DNA of 23,037 nt from Holophagales bacterium (GTDB lineage Bacteria > Acidobacteriota > Holophagae > Holophagales > Holophagaceae), in NCBI GenBank assembly GCA_031281385.1, contig JAITFL010000147.1:1-23037 (forward strand). The letters run 5' to 3'. The notes below the pieces were generated by a model that ran no database searches, was not told the DNA's origin, and worked only from the letters and a program-made list of their open reading frames with translations. The translations under genes were made by a program, and so were the position numbers. Shown here one piece after another: positions 7,515-16,112 of this stretch (position 1 is the stretch's first letter; the number at the start of each line of letters is the position of its first letter).

Positions 7515-8542
7515 GCATGGGCCAAGCAGTTTCGGCGTTTGGGCTGCTCCCAGAAGATTTCCAAAAAATGGGATGCCCAGGACGCCCAGAACACGTTTTT
7601 GGCAGGATTCAGCATACATGGGGCTGGAGGGAAGGGTGGCCCAATCTCAAAAAAGAGCTGCGCCACTGGCTGCAAGAACAATTTGACTTGCGCCTGCCGA
7701 AGGTGCTGACAATTTGCCCATCGTCCGATGGCTCTACCAAGGTCGTGCTTGGATTGGCCGATGGAGAGCGCATAGAGGCGGTGCACATGCCAAGGGAGGT
7801 GAACAATCCAAGGGCGACCCTCTGCATATCCAGCCAAGTCGGCTGCGCGATGGGGTGCGCGTTCTGCGCGACCGGCGGGATGGGGTTTGTCCGGGATCTG
7901 TCGGCAGGGGAAATCGTTGGGCAAGTCCACGCGATTCTGGGGGCGCTGGGGCCAGTGAGCCCACAGCGAGTGACGCTGGTTTTCATGGGTATGGGCGAGC
8001 CGCTGCACAATTTGGAGAATGTTCATCGGGCCATCTGTGTGTTCAACCATGTTTTGGGATTGAATATCAGCTCCCGCCGAATAACAGTGAGCACCGCCGG
8101 CCACGTCCAGGGCATGGACGCGCTTTCCGCGCTTCGCCCTAGGCCATGGCTGGCTGTTTCGCTGAACGGCAGCATGGACGCGCAGCGACAGAGCCTAATG
8201 CCGATAGCCAAGCGCTACCCATTGGCGGAACTTAGGCTGGCACTCGATAGGTGGGGGCTCGTGCGCGGCGAGAAATTGTTGATCGAGTATGTGCTGTTGA
8301 AAGGCATCAACGATGCCCCAGAGGACGCTGAAAGAGTGGCAGAATGGCTGGGCGGGCTGAAAAGAGCCTCTAATGTGAACTTGATCTCATTTAATGGGTT
8401 CGATGGCGCAAAGTTCAAAGCCCCAGGCGATAAAGTCAAGGGCGCGTTTGCTGCCGCCCTCAAAAGCTCTGGCTGTTTTGTGACATTTCGCAAAAGCCGA
8501 GGGGGCGACATCGGCGGGGCGTGCGGTCAGTTGGCAAAATGA
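7511..8542 (+). CDS. rlmN: Dual-specificity RNA (adenine-C2) methyltransferase RlmN
   Basis: This radical-SAM enzyme methylates C2 of adenosine in 23S rRNA and in some tRNAs. The 343-residue product shows the iron-sulphur motif C112-x3-C116-x2-C119 (GCAMGCAFCATG), the VFMGMGEPLHN segment, a SAM-binding SLN segment (LAVSLNG), and the C-terminal RKSRGGDIGGACGQL. The cysteine of that last motif is the one that carries the methyl group and is conserved in RlmN. The start is either the GTG at 7511, which overlaps the M16 stop as GTGA, or the ATG two codons later; no clear ribosome site separates them, so translational coupling is likely. The nearest relative, Cfr, is less likely because this is a chromosomal housekeeping context. 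Confidence 0.93.
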   Translation: MSMGQAVSAFGLLPEDFQKMGCPGRPEHVFGRIQHTWGWREGWPNLKKELRHWLQEQFDLRLPKVLTICPSSDGSTKVVLGLADGERIEAVHMPREVNNPRATLCISSQVGCAMGCAFCATGGMGFVRDLSAGEIVGQVHAILGALGPVSPQRVTLVFMGMGEPLHNLENVHRAICVFNHVLGLNISSRRITVSTAGHVQGMDALSALRPRPWLAVSLNGSMDAQRQSLMPIAKRYPLAELRLALDRWGLVRGEKLLIEYVLLKGINDAPEDAERVAEWLGGLKRASNVNLISFNGFDGAKFKAPGDKVKGAFAAALKSSGCFVTFRKSRGGDIGGACGQLAK

Positions 8543-8636
8543 GGGGGGAATAAAGAAAAAAAGCCGCCCGCAATATCTTTTAGTGCAAACCTATGGCCCT
8601 TGCGGTTATCATCAATATTTGAGGGTTTGGATTTTT

Positions 8637-9872
8637 ATGGTGCAACCGAATGTGCTTCTCGGACTGGATCTTGGTGCCAGCAAAGTCGCGGCGGTCATTG
8701 CCGTCCAAGACGGGGAAAATTCCATCAAAGTGACCGGGGCCAGCCTCGAAAGCCCACAGGGCGGAATCAGGCAGGGCGAAATAACAGACATTAATGCCAC
8801 GGTGGCGGCAATTTCCCGCGCTGTGGAAGTCGCAATGCGGATGGCCGGGCAAACGCGGCTGGATGGGATAATGGTTTCGGTTGATGGAATACAGTTCCAA
8901 GGGGTGAACCTTAGGGATTCAGTCACCATTTCCAGTGCGGACAGAGTCATCACGCCCGATGATTGCGAAAGGGCCATGGAACAAGCCACCAATGCATGCA
9001 AACTGGCCAAAGAAGAGGCCGTCCTGCACAAAATTCCCCAAATCTATCACATCAAGGGGCAGAAGGAAATAAAAAACCCAGTGAACATGATCGGGGACAC
9101 ATTGGAAGCGGAAGTGCGCATCATAGTCGCCCCAACGCCCGTGTTGGAGAATATAAAAAGGGCACTAGAATTGTCGAGCCTGCAAGGGGCAAAACTATGG
9201 TACTCCCCACTTGCAAGTGCCAAGGCCGTATTTTCTAGGGAAGACCTCGATAATGGCGCAGTGATCGTTGACATCGGAGACCAATTGACCCACGTTGGTG
9301 TTTTTATTAGAGGAGCACTGTTTCACAGTGCGGTCATTCCCATCGGCGGCGCAAATTTTACCAAAGACCTAGAAAGTCTCATGCGTTTGGGGGGCATCAA
9401 TGAAGCCGAGAGGATAAAGCGTTTTTGTGGGACTGTCATGCCCGACTATGTTCCAGAGGAAGACATGATTGAACTGAAAGAAGAGAAGCAGGTGTCCAAG
9501 AGGGACATCGCCGAAGTCCTGCACGCTAGGGCAAAACAGTTGCTAGAAGTGGTGTATGGGGAAATTGACCGCGGCGGCGGAGTTGATGAAGTCCATGGTG
9601 GTGTAAATTTGCTCGGTGGCGTGCATTTGGTCGGCGGCGGTGCGCTTATTTCAGGGCTGCCCATATTGGCCCAGAATATTTTTGGTGGCAACAGGTCTCG
9701 CGTCATCCTGGGCAAAGTCTCCGACCTGCAGGGCCTGAAGCAGTTCCTGTCGAACCCGCACTACACAAATGCGCTCGGAGCGGTAAAATTGCTTGGCGAA
9801 GAAATGGGAGAAACAATTACAAGGCCGCCGAGGATAAACGGGATACGCGAATGGATTAAAAACCTTTTTTAG
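8637..9872 (+). CDS. ftsA: Cell division protein FtsA
   Basis: FtsA is the actin-like ATPase that tethers FtsZ filaments to the inner membrane. The 411-residue product has the N-terminal phosphate-1 loop (GLDLGASK, 9-16), an SHS2/1C subdomain region (about 80-170), the phosphate-2 loop (VIVDIGDQLTHVGVF), an adenosine motif (LVGGGALISGL) and a C-terminal amphipathic helix (IREWIKNLF) that fits the membrane-targeting sequence. The ATG at 8637 is preferred because translation from there begins directly at the ATPase fold; a GTG at 8583 would add 18 residues that do not look conserved. It is followed 21 bases later by ftsZ. No ftsQ precedes it; rlmN does. Confidence 0.93.
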   Translation: MVQPNVLLGLDLGASKVAAVIAVQDGENSIKVTGASLESPQGGIRQGEITDINATVAAISRAVEVAMRMAGQTRLDGIMVSVDGIQFQGVNLRDSVTISSADRVITPDDCERAMEQATNACKLAKEEAVLHKIPQIYHIKGQKEIKNPVNMIGDTLEAEVRIIVAPTPVLENIKRALELSSLQGAKLWYSPLASAKAVFSREDLDNGAVIVDIGDQLTHVGVFIRGALFHSAVIPIGGANFTKDLESLMRLGGINEAERIKRFCGTVMPDYVPEEDMIELKEEKQVSKRDIAEVLHARAKQLLEVVYGEIDRGGGVDEVHGGVNLLGGVHLVGGGALISGLPILAQNIFGGNRSRVILGKVSDLQGLKQFLSNPHYTNALGAVKLLGEEMGETITRPPRINGIREWIKNLF

Positions 9873-9893
9873 GAAGAAGATCACGGAGCATTG

Positions 9894-11102
9894 ATGAACG
9901 ACATCGCCTTTTTGCCGATCACCGCCCGCCCACCTGGTGCCAACATCAAAGTCGTTGGCGTGGGCGGGGCGGGTTGCAATGCTCTCAACCGGATGGCAGA
10001 GAGCGGCGTTTCCGGTGTCCAGTTTATCGCCATGAACACAGACAAGCAAAGCCTCGCTAGTTGCAAAGCCGAAGTACAGATTTCTCTTGGTCCCACTATG
10101 CGCGGCTTGGGCGCTGGCGGCGACTCAGGGCGGGGCCAGGACGCTGCCGAGGAGAGCCGCAGCGAAATATTGTCGGCCATTCAGGGTGCCGACATGATCT
10201 TTATCGCGGCGGGCTTGGGCGGCGGCACCGGCACAGGGGCCGCCCCAGTCGTTGCTAACTGTGCGAGCGAACTTGGAATCCTATCGGTTGCGGTCGTTTT
10301 GACCCCATGCAATTGGGAAGGGATCGGCAAAAAAAAGATAGCCGAAGGTGGACTGAATAACCTCCGTAACGTCGCTGATACAGTGATAGTCGTTTCCAAC
10401 GAAAAAATAGGAAGCTATTGCGACAAGAATGTAAATACCTTCGATGCATGGAAGGCGGCCGACAGCGTATTGATCCAAGGGGTCCGCGGTATCAGCGACC
10501 TCATTCTGCGCCCTGGGATTATCAATGTTGATTTTGCGGACGTTGAAGCAGTACTGCGCGGCAGCAGGGAAGCGCTGATTGGGACTGGCGAAGGTGGCGG
10601 GGACAATGCGATGCTGGAAGCTGTCAAGAAAGCCCTTGATTGTCCGCTGCTCGAAGGCAACCACAGCGGTGGCGCAACGAAAGTCATTATTTCCGTGATG
10701 GCCGATTGGCACCAAATTCCGTATTCGGCCATCGAAGTATCCATGAAGCACGTGAGCGAGCATTTCAAGGGGATGCCAGACATCAAGCTTGGGCAAATAG
10801 ACGCTCCAGAGCTGAAAGGCCGCGTCCTTGTGACCATTCTGGTATCGGGGTTTGACAACACTGCAGTGGCCAAAGAGCCTCCCCGAATTCCAAAAACGGA
10901 GCCGAAAACAGCAATTCGCGAAGAAACCAATTACATTCCTGGCCCGAGCCGCAAGGTGTCCGAGGACAAACTTGTCAAAACGGAACAGATGTCTTCTAGG
11001 TCTAAGTCTTCTTCGCCGACTCCAAAAGACGTGAATTATGATAAACCGCCCATTGATAAGGTTCCAAAAGCTCGGCAGCTAGGTCTGCCAATGGAAGAGT
11101 AG
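9894..11102 (+). CDS. ftsZ: Cell division GTPase FtsZ
   Basis: FtsZ polymerises at midcell to form the division ring. The 402-residue product has the nucleotide-binding GGAGCNA loop (24-30), the tubulin signature GGGTGTG (109-115) and the T7 loop NVDFAD (211-216) with the catalytic aspartates. The C-terminal domain ends near residue 325 (LVTILVSGF), followed by a charged, serine- and proline-rich linker of about 60 residues. The end, KVPKARQLGLPMEE, lacks the usual D-I/V-P-x-F-L core of the conserved C-terminal peptide, so its contact with FtsA may differ. The ATG at 9894 has GGAG five bases upstream; a TTG one codon earlier is less likely. Confidence 0.96.
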   Translation: MNDIAFLPITARPPGANIKVVGVGGAGCNALNRMAESGVSGVQFIAMNTDKQSLASCKAEVQISLGPTMRGLGAGGDSGRGQDAAEESRSEILSAIQGADMIFIAAGLGGGTGTGAAPVVANCASELGILSVAVVLTPCNWEGIGKKKIAEGGLNNLRNVADTVIVVSNEKIGSYCDKNVNTFDAWKAADSVLIQGVRGISDLILRPGIINVDFADVEAVLRGSREALIGTGEGGGDNAMLEAVKKALDCPLLEGNHSGGATKVIISVMADWHQIPYSAIEVSMKHVSEHFKGMPDIKLGQIDAPELKGRVLVTILVSGFDNTAVAKEPPRIPKTEPKTAIREETNYIPGPSRKVSEDKLVKTEQMSSRSKSSSPTPKDVNYDKPPIDKVPKARQLGLPMEE

Positions 11103-11154
11103 GGTACAGGTCTTTGTCCATCACGGCTCATATTCTTTTTCTGCTAGGCTTCCT

Positions 11155-11940
11155 ATGCGAAAGCCAGAGACGCTGCAACTGAGCAGCAAGGCCAACCCGC
11201 GGGCCAAGCAGTTGATGGCTGCGCTGGATGTTTCTGGGGCGAAGAGGGAATGTACTCTCTTGGTTGGCGAAAAGCTGGTAAGAGAGTGGCTGGAATCCAC
11301 CTACGTTGATGCGCGGGCCCGCCTCTCTCCGGTGCGTTGGCTGAGATTGGAAGGGCAAAAAATGGGTCCGCTAGAGCGCGAGCTGCAGCTCGAAACTTGG
11401 GAACTTAGCGAAAAACTGATGGCAGCAATATCTGGCTCTCCCAGCCCGCCTGGTCTAGCTTTGGTGATGGAATTGGGGACAGAGCCAACAGTCCCCGTTG
11501 CCGATTTGGCCATTGTTCCTTGGGGAATACAGGATCCAGGCAACTTGGGCGCGATGCTTCGCTCTGCGGCCGCATTTGGGTTCCAAGATGCCTTGCTGGG
11601 GCCTGGGTGCGCAGACCCGTTCAGCCCCAAAGCGCTCCGCGGTTCGATGGGAGCCGCCTTTGCGCTGCGCATCAGGTGCTTTTCGGTGTCCCATTTTTCC
11701 GACGGCAGATGGATGGCCCTCGACAGCCGCCCAGGCGCCGCGCCGATATCCGAGGCCGACCTCAGCCCGCCTCTGCGGCTGATGGCCGGCAATGAGGGGC
11801 ACGGATGGCAGGGTTCTGGCCTGCCGGCCGAATGTGCTAGAGTTTCGATACCTACCATCGGCGTTGAAAGCCTCAACGCCGCCGTGGCCGTTGGAATCGC
11901 TTGCTTCGAGGCTGCAAAAAGGAGCGGGGTGCTAAAATGA
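11155..11940 (+). CDS. SpoU/TrmH-family RNA 2'-O-methyltransferase
   Basis: This 261-residue protein is a SPOUT-class methyltransferase that transfers a methyl group from SAM to a ribose 2'-OH of tRNA or rRNA. Motif 1 is GIQDPGNLGAMLRSAAAFG with the catalytic arginine, motif 2 is LMAGNEGHGW, and motif 3 is IPTIGVESLNAAVAVGIACFE, which forms the knotted SAM pocket. The first 110 residues resemble the substrate-binding L30e-like domain of RlmB/TsnR-type members (KANPRAKQL near the N-terminus). The exact RNA target cannot be assigned. The gene follows ftsZ by 52 bases and its TGA overlaps the lnt start as ATGA. Confidence 0.88.
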   Translation: MRKPETLQLSSKANPRAKQLMAALDVSGAKRECTLLVGEKLVREWLESTYVDARARLSPVRWLRLEGQKMGPLERELQLETWELSEKLMAAISGSPSPPGLALVMELGTEPTVPVADLAIVPWGIQDPGNLGAMLRSAAAFGFQDALLGPGCADPFSPKALRGSMGAAFALRIRCFSVSHFSDGRWMALDSRPGAAPISEADLSPPLRLMAGNEGHGWQGSGLPAECARVSIPTIGVESLNAAVAVGIACFEAAKRSGVLK

Positions 11941-13472
11941 AGCGGGCCAAGGCTTTAGTTGAACCCTTGCTGATTGTTGCCATGTTTCAGTTTGCGTTTC
12001 GCTGGCCGGGGCTTTTGTGGGGAATGGCGGAAGCGATGTCGGCCATCTTGCTCCCGGCGCTGGTCGCCAGGGCGGCGTGGCGCGGCATGAAGTGGTGGGC
12101 AATATGGCTCTCATTTTTCCTCGGCGTTATGCTGCTGACAAGCTGGATGCCCCAGACCATCTCTTCTAAGGGCGGGATACCGGGTTGGCTCTCCTTGGTA
12201 GCCGGAGTGTTGCTTTGGGCTTACGACAGCCTGCCGCCGGTGCTTGCTGCTGTTTTGGCGAAGTGCGTCTGGGAAAGGGGTCAAGGCCAGCGCGGAATTG
12301 TTGCGGCGGCTTTCGTTGCGGCTTTGACGATGGTGGCATGCGAAACTTGGCTGTTGCATATTTATCCATGGACATGGGCCACGCCGCTGGCCAGCCCCCC
12401 AGTGCTTGGGCGCTCGGCTGCAATCTTGGGAGCAGAGGGGCTCAGCGCGATAGTCTGGCTGCACGGGATAGCGGCAGGGTGCCTATGGGCGTCCGGCGCA
12501 AAAAGAAATGCCGTTATTGCCACTGCATCGGCCATCGGGCTTCTTTTGGCCCTGTCCGCCGTCTGGAATATTCTGCCAAGAGGCAGGGAAATGGCCTTGG
12601 ACGTTGCCATAGTGCAGCCAAACTATCCCGTGAACACAAAAATCCCCAATCAGATGGCGGATATGTGGCACAGAAGCGACGCGGCACTGGCGCATGGAGA
12701 CATTCCCAAACCCGACAGGCCCACATTGCTCCTTTGGCCCGAGAGCAGCGTGACCGACGGAAACTATTTGCTTCCGGCCCCTTGGATAAGTGAAATTGCA
12801 AAAAGCCGAAATGTGGCGTGGCTGTTTGGCACCGATGGCTGGACGACGGGCGGTTCATCATTGAACATAGTGAGGGGAGAGGCGCCTGGCCAAGCGCCAT
12901 TTGTTCAGGCAAAGGTGGTGCCCATGCCGTTTGGAGAGCGCATGCCTGGCCCAGACTGGATAAGGATCCCTCTTGAAAAGATTGCGGGGTTCTCAAGTTG
13001 GGACAAGGGGGAGCTAAGCACAGAAAGCAGTTTCCGAATTCCAGACCAAAATGGCGGGCTGATAATTGTCCACCCCTTGATATGCAGCGAATCGCTCTTG
13101 CCGCAAAGGGCGAGGGCCGGCCTTATTCTGGCTGGCGGGGACTTGTTGACCGAACACACCAACGACGGCTGGTTTGAAGAAAGCATAGCGGCGGGCCTGC
13201 ACGCTTCGCTGGCGCGACTGAGGGCACTGGAGACAGGCTTGCCCCTCGTCCGCGCTACAATGAGCGGGCTCTCGGGGCTAGTCATGGAAGATGGGCAGTG
13301 GAAGCATTTCAGCGGCGCGATGGAAGAGGGGGCATGGTCTTTCGAATTAAAATGGAGGCCAGTCCAGGCACCGGCGAGAACCATGTGGCCGTTTTATTTA
13401 TTGTTGCTGACTTTGGTTTGCGGCTTTTGCATGTTCGTCATGCCACGCATGTCAAAAAAGAGTTCCGCATGA
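11937..13472 (+). CDS. lnt: Apolipoprotein N-acyltransferase Lnt
   Basis: Lnt adds the third acyl chain to the N-terminal cysteine of lipoproteins at the periplasmic face of the inner membrane. The 511-residue product has several hydrophobic segments over the first 215 residues and one at the end (about 484-503). Between them lies a nitrilase-type domain with the triad E269 (LLLWPESS), K326 (QAKVVPMPFGE) and C383 (HPLICSESL). These stand close to the E. coli positions E267, K335 and C387. Its presence implies a diderm cell with triacylated lipoproteins. The ATG at 11937 overlaps the upstream stop and has GGAG nearby; its own stop overlaps maf as ATGA. Confidence 0.92.
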   Translation: MKRAKALVEPLLIVAMFQFAFRWPGLLWGMAEAMSAILLPALVARAAWRGMKWWAIWLSFFLGVMLLTSWMPQTISSKGGIPGWLSLVAGVLLWAYDSLPPVLAAVLAKCVWERGQGQRGIVAAAFVAALTMVACETWLLHIYPWTWATPLASPPVLGRSAAILGAEGLSAIVWLHGIAAGCLWASGAKRNAVIATASAIGLLLALSAVWNILPRGREMALDVAIVQPNYPVNTKIPNQMADMWHRSDAALAHGDIPKPDRPTLLLWPESSVTDGNYLLPAPWISEIAKSRNVAWLFGTDGWTTGGSSLNIVRGEAPGQAPFVQAKVVPMPFGERMPGPDWIRIPLEKIAGFSSWDKGELSTESSFRIPDQNGGLIIVHPLICSESLLPQRARAGLILAGGDLLTEHTNDGWFEESIAAGLHASLARLRALETGLPLVRATMSGLSGLVMEDGQWKHFSGAMEEGAWSFELKWRPVQAPARTMWPFYLLLLTLVCGFCMFVMPRMSKKSSA

Positions 13473-14083
13473 GCGAAAGGCCGCTCATCTTGGCTTCCGC
13501 GAGTCCGCGCCGAAAATATTGGCTCGAAGCAATTCGCGTTCCATTTGAAGTTGCAGTTCCGGCGATAGATGAAGCAGTGCTGCCAGGCGAAAGCCCCTGT
13601 GACATGGTCGGGCGCCTGTCACTGGGGAAGGCGCAGGTCGTCGCCGCCGCCAACCCCGGCCGATGGGTGCTGGCCGCAGACACTACGGTGGTCTTGGATC
13701 AACTAATTTTGGGTAAGCCAGAAAGTCCAAGCGACGCGACGAGGATGCTAAGGCTCATACAGGGGAGGGACCATTGTGTCCACACAGGGGCCTGCCTTAT
13801 GAAAGACGCAGAGATTCATCAATTGATGGACACAGCAAAGGTGCACATCAGGCCCCTAACAGAAGAGCAAATTGCATGGTACGTCGGCACCGGCGAGCCG
13901 ATGGACAAAGCAGGCGCGTACGCAGCCCAAGGGATCGCAGCCCTCTTTGTCGAGCGCATAGAGGGATCGTTCTCCACTGTGATGGGCTTGCCGATAGAGC
14001 GCCTTGGCGGGCTGTTTTTCGCGTTAGGATTGCTTGAGGAATGGTTCCCTATTTTTGGGGACGCTCCCGCCATTCAGTTTTAG
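13469..14083 (+). CDS. maf: Maf-family nucleoside triphosphate pyrophosphatase
   Basis: Maf proteins hydrolyse non-canonical or modified NTPs to the monophosphate, and are linked to septum inhibition in some bacteria. The 204-residue product starts with the phosphate-binding motif S10-A-S12-P-R-R15, has the catalytic aspartate in AADTTVVLD (D71) and the GKP segment, and the GRDHCVHTG and KAGAYAAQG motifs. The last, followed by FVERIEGSFSTVMGLP, fits the YhdE-type (dTTP/UTP) branch better than the YceF (m7GTP) branch. The start overlaps lnt by four bases. Its place in a run with ftsA and ftsZ matches the frequent association of maf with division and cell-shape genes. Confidence 0.9.
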   Translation: MSERPLILASASPRRKYWLEAIRVPFEVAVPAIDEAVLPGESPCDMVGRLSLGKAQVVAAANPGRWVLAADTTVVLDQLILGKPESPSDATRMLRLIQGRDHCVHTGACLMKDAEIHQLMDTAKVHIRPLTEEQIAWYVGTGEPMDKAGAYAAQGIAALFVERIEGSFSTVMGLPIERLGGLFFALGLLEEWFPIFGDAPAIQF

Positions 14084-14092
14084 GAGGATTTC

Positions 14093-15007
14093 GTGAGCCA
14101 GCAAAAATCGCCCTGCCAAAAAAAGACATGGCTAGACCTACAGGCAGAAGTGGACAGCGGCGGCAAGCTAGTAATGGTCACAGCTTATGACGCGCCGACG
14201 GCTCATATCGCCGATGCCGCCGGGGTGGACATCATTTTGGTCGGCGACAGTTTGGGCAATGCAGTCTTGGGCTTTGAAAGCACGCTCCAAGTGACGATGG
14301 CGATGATGCGCCATCACCTAGAAGCCGTAGCCAGGGCACTCCCCAGGGCGTTTTTGATGGCGGACATGCCATTCCTCTCATACCATTTGGGCATCGAAGA
14401 TGCCGTCAAAAATGCGGGCGAGCTGGTCAGGGCGGGAGCCCAGGCGGTGAAGTTGGAAGGTGGGGCAAGCCGCGTGCCAGTCATTCGCGCTCTCATTGAC
14501 GCCGGCATACCCGTCATGGGCCACATCGGGCTTACTCCTCAGTCCTTCCATGTGCTTGGTGGCTACAGGGTGCAGGGAAAAGGCGCGGCTAGCGCCGAAA
14601 AATTGCTAGAGGACGCCAAGTTACTTCAGGCGGCAGGGTGCTTTTCCGTGTTGATGGAATGTGTCCCCAAAGAATTGGCGACCTTGGTGACAGAGTCGTT
14701 GGATATTTTCACCATTGGCATCGGGGCTGGGCCCGGCTGCTCGGGGCAAGTATTAGTATTTCATGATGTTTTGGGCCTGCATGATGGGCAATACCCTAAA
14801 TTTGTTAGAAAGTACATGGATGGCTTCAATCAAATGATTATGGCTCTTTCCCATTGGTCGGCCGACATAAAAAAAGGCATCTTCCCAAGCGGAGAAGAGT
14901 CGTATAGTCTTTCAATAGACGCGCTCGCCAATCTGGCCTCTAGCGATGTTCCAGATTTGAGGCAGCGCAGGGCGGGAGGCCAGACCAAAAAAGCAAGAAA
15001 GACCTAA
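14093..15007 (+). CDS. panB: 3-methyl-2-oxobutanoate hydroxymethyltransferase PanB
   Basis: PanB makes ketopantoate from 2-oxoisovalerate and methylene-tetrahydrofolate, the first committed step of pantothenate and hence coenzyme A synthesis. The 304-residue protein shows MVTAYDAPTA, the metal-binding VGDSLGN (D52), LMADMPF (D91), KLEGG (E122), HIGLTPQ, and the catalytic glutamate in LMECVP (E189). The C-terminal end GKFP-like region (DIKKGIFPSGEES) is also family-typical. It begins at GTG 14093 with AGGAGG at 14082-14087, which overlaps the maf stop codon. panC follows 15 bases after the stop. Confidence 0.96.
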   Translation: MSQQKSPCQKKTWLDLQAEVDSGGKLVMVTAYDAPTAHIADAAGVDIILVGDSLGNAVLGFESTLQVTMAMMRHHLEAVARALPRAFLMADMPFLSYHLGIEDAVKNAGELVRAGAQAVKLEGGASRVPVIRALIDAGIPVMGHIGLTPQSFHVLGGYRVQGKGAASAEKLLEDAKLLQAAGCFSVLMECVPKELATLVTESLDIFTIGIGAGPGCSGQVLVFHDVLGLHDGQYPKFVRKYMDGFNQMIMALSHWSADIKKGIFPSGEESYSLSIDALANLASSDVPDLRQRRAGGQTKKARKT

Positions 15008-15022
15008 GGGGGACACAAGCAG

Positions 15023-15910
15023 ATGCGGCTAGCCAGAAGCATCCCTGAACTCAGGGTACTTTTGAAATCATCGAAGCAGCGCGGGGATCGCATCGGCCTT
15101 GTCCCAACGATGGGCTATCTGCACCAAGGGCACGAATCCTTGATCAAGCACTGTAAATCGAGGTGCGATTCTGTAATCGTTTCGGTGTTTGTGAATCCCA
15201 TTCAGTTCGGCCCGGACGAAGACTTTGGTCGCTATCCGCACGACCCCGACCATGACCAGTCACTTTGCTTGGACAGCGGCGTAAACATTTTGTTCATGCC
15301 AGAACCCAAAGAAATGTATTCGACGGGCTTCAACACTTTCATAGACCCAGGCCCCATAGGCCAGGTGCTGTGCGGCAAGTACAGGCCTGGGCACTTTAGG
15401 GGGGTCGCCACCGTTGTCGCAAAGCTATTCAACATCATCCAGCCAGACTTGGCTTTTTTCGGGCAGAAGGATCTGCAGCAGACGGCGATAATACGCAGGC
15501 TGGTCTGGGATTTGAACATACCATTGGAATTGGTCGTTGCCCCAACGGTGCGCGACAAAGACGGTTTGGCAATGAGTTCTCGGAATTCATACCTCTCGCC
15601 ATCAGAAAGGGGCAGGGCGCTGTGCATCAATCGCGCACTGTCAACAGCCGCCGCCGCCTTCAAAAATGGTGAGCGATCAGCTTCGGAACTGGTCAGCATA
15701 GCAAAGAGCCTATTGACGGGCTTGGACGAGCTTCAATATTGCGAATTGGTTGACGCCCTAACTATGGACAAGATAGAAGGCAGCATAGGGCGGTTGGCGG
15801 GGCTGTGCGTTGCCGGCAAAATAGGCGGCACCAGGTTGATTGACAACGTCCTGCTGTCGGAAACCAACGATCCAACGTCCCTGCTGTCCCTTGTTGGGTT
15901 GCCAGAATAG
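15023..15910 (+). CDS. panC: Pantothenate synthetase PanC
   Basis: PanC condenses pantoate with beta-alanine using ATP. The 295-residue product has the HIGH-like PTMGYLHQGHESL (H34, H37), SVFVNPIQFGPDED, the GKYRPGHFRG pantoate/ATP segment, FFGQKDLQQ, and the KMSKS-like region RDKDGLAMSSRN. It ends the ftsA-to-panC run. Ketopantoate reductase (PanE) and aspartate decarboxylase (PanD) are not in the window. A GGGGGA ribosome site lies about ten bases before the ATG. Downstream there is no obvious terminator; the repeat element begins 11 bases after the stop. Confidence 0.96.
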   Translation: MRLARSIPELRVLLKSSKQRGDRIGLVPTMGYLHQGHESLIKHCKSRCDSVIVSVFVNPIQFGPDEDFGRYPHDPDHDQSLCLDSGVNILFMPEPKEMYSTGFNTFIDPGPIGQVLCGKYRPGHFRGVATVVAKLFNIIQPDLAFFGQKDLQQTAIIRRLVWDLNIPLELVVAPTVRDKDGLAMSSRNSYLSPSERGRALCINRALSTAAAAFKNGERSASELVSIAKSLLTGLDELQYCELVDALTMDKIEGSIGRLAGLCVAGKIGGTRLIDNVLLSETNDPTSLLSLVGLPE

Positions 15911-15964
15911 GTTATACCCATTTGCAATCAATAGAGCTTCTTACAAAACTATCCTCGCGCTCAT

Positions 15965-16020
15965 CGAAGCCATCTCCATGCATCCGCCCGCTGAACGAAG
16001 TCATGTCCATGTATCCGCCC
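15965..16020. repeat. Two direct 25-base repeats, 31-base period
   Basis: 15965-15989 and 15996-16020 are the same 25 bases (beginning CGAAG, ending ATCCGCCC) with three differences, separated by six bases. The second element copy carries one full unit and a partial second (CGAAGCCACCGC when read in the same sense), so the tandem arrangement is part of the element. Confidence 0.65.
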
Positions 16021-16056
16021 ATACATAGGGCAGTGAGCGAAGCGAGGACAAGGGGT

Positions 16057-16112
16057 CTGGGGAGTAGCGAGGGTTTGACGCGCATGCGCGGCGGACCCGA
16101 GCGAATCCCCAG
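16057..16112. repeat. 56-base imperfect palindrome
   Basis: CTGGGGA (16057-16063) pairs with TCCCCAG (16106-16112), GGGT (16071-16074) with ACCC (16095-16098), and the centre is the perfect 12-base palindrome CGCGCATGCGCG (16079-16090). All three share the same centre. The intervening segments are equal in length on both sides and in RNA could add U-A, G-C, G-U and tandem G-A pairs. No T-run follows, so it is not an ordinary terminator. Confidence 0.65.

Noticed and set aside
8583..8636. Upstream GTG start of ftsA
   Set aside because: It adds 18 residues with aromatic and glycine-rich character not expected of FtsA; the ATG at 8637 begins at the conserved ATPase fold.
15965..16020. CRISPR array
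   Set aside because: There are only two 25-base units with a six-base gap and no spacers or cas genes.
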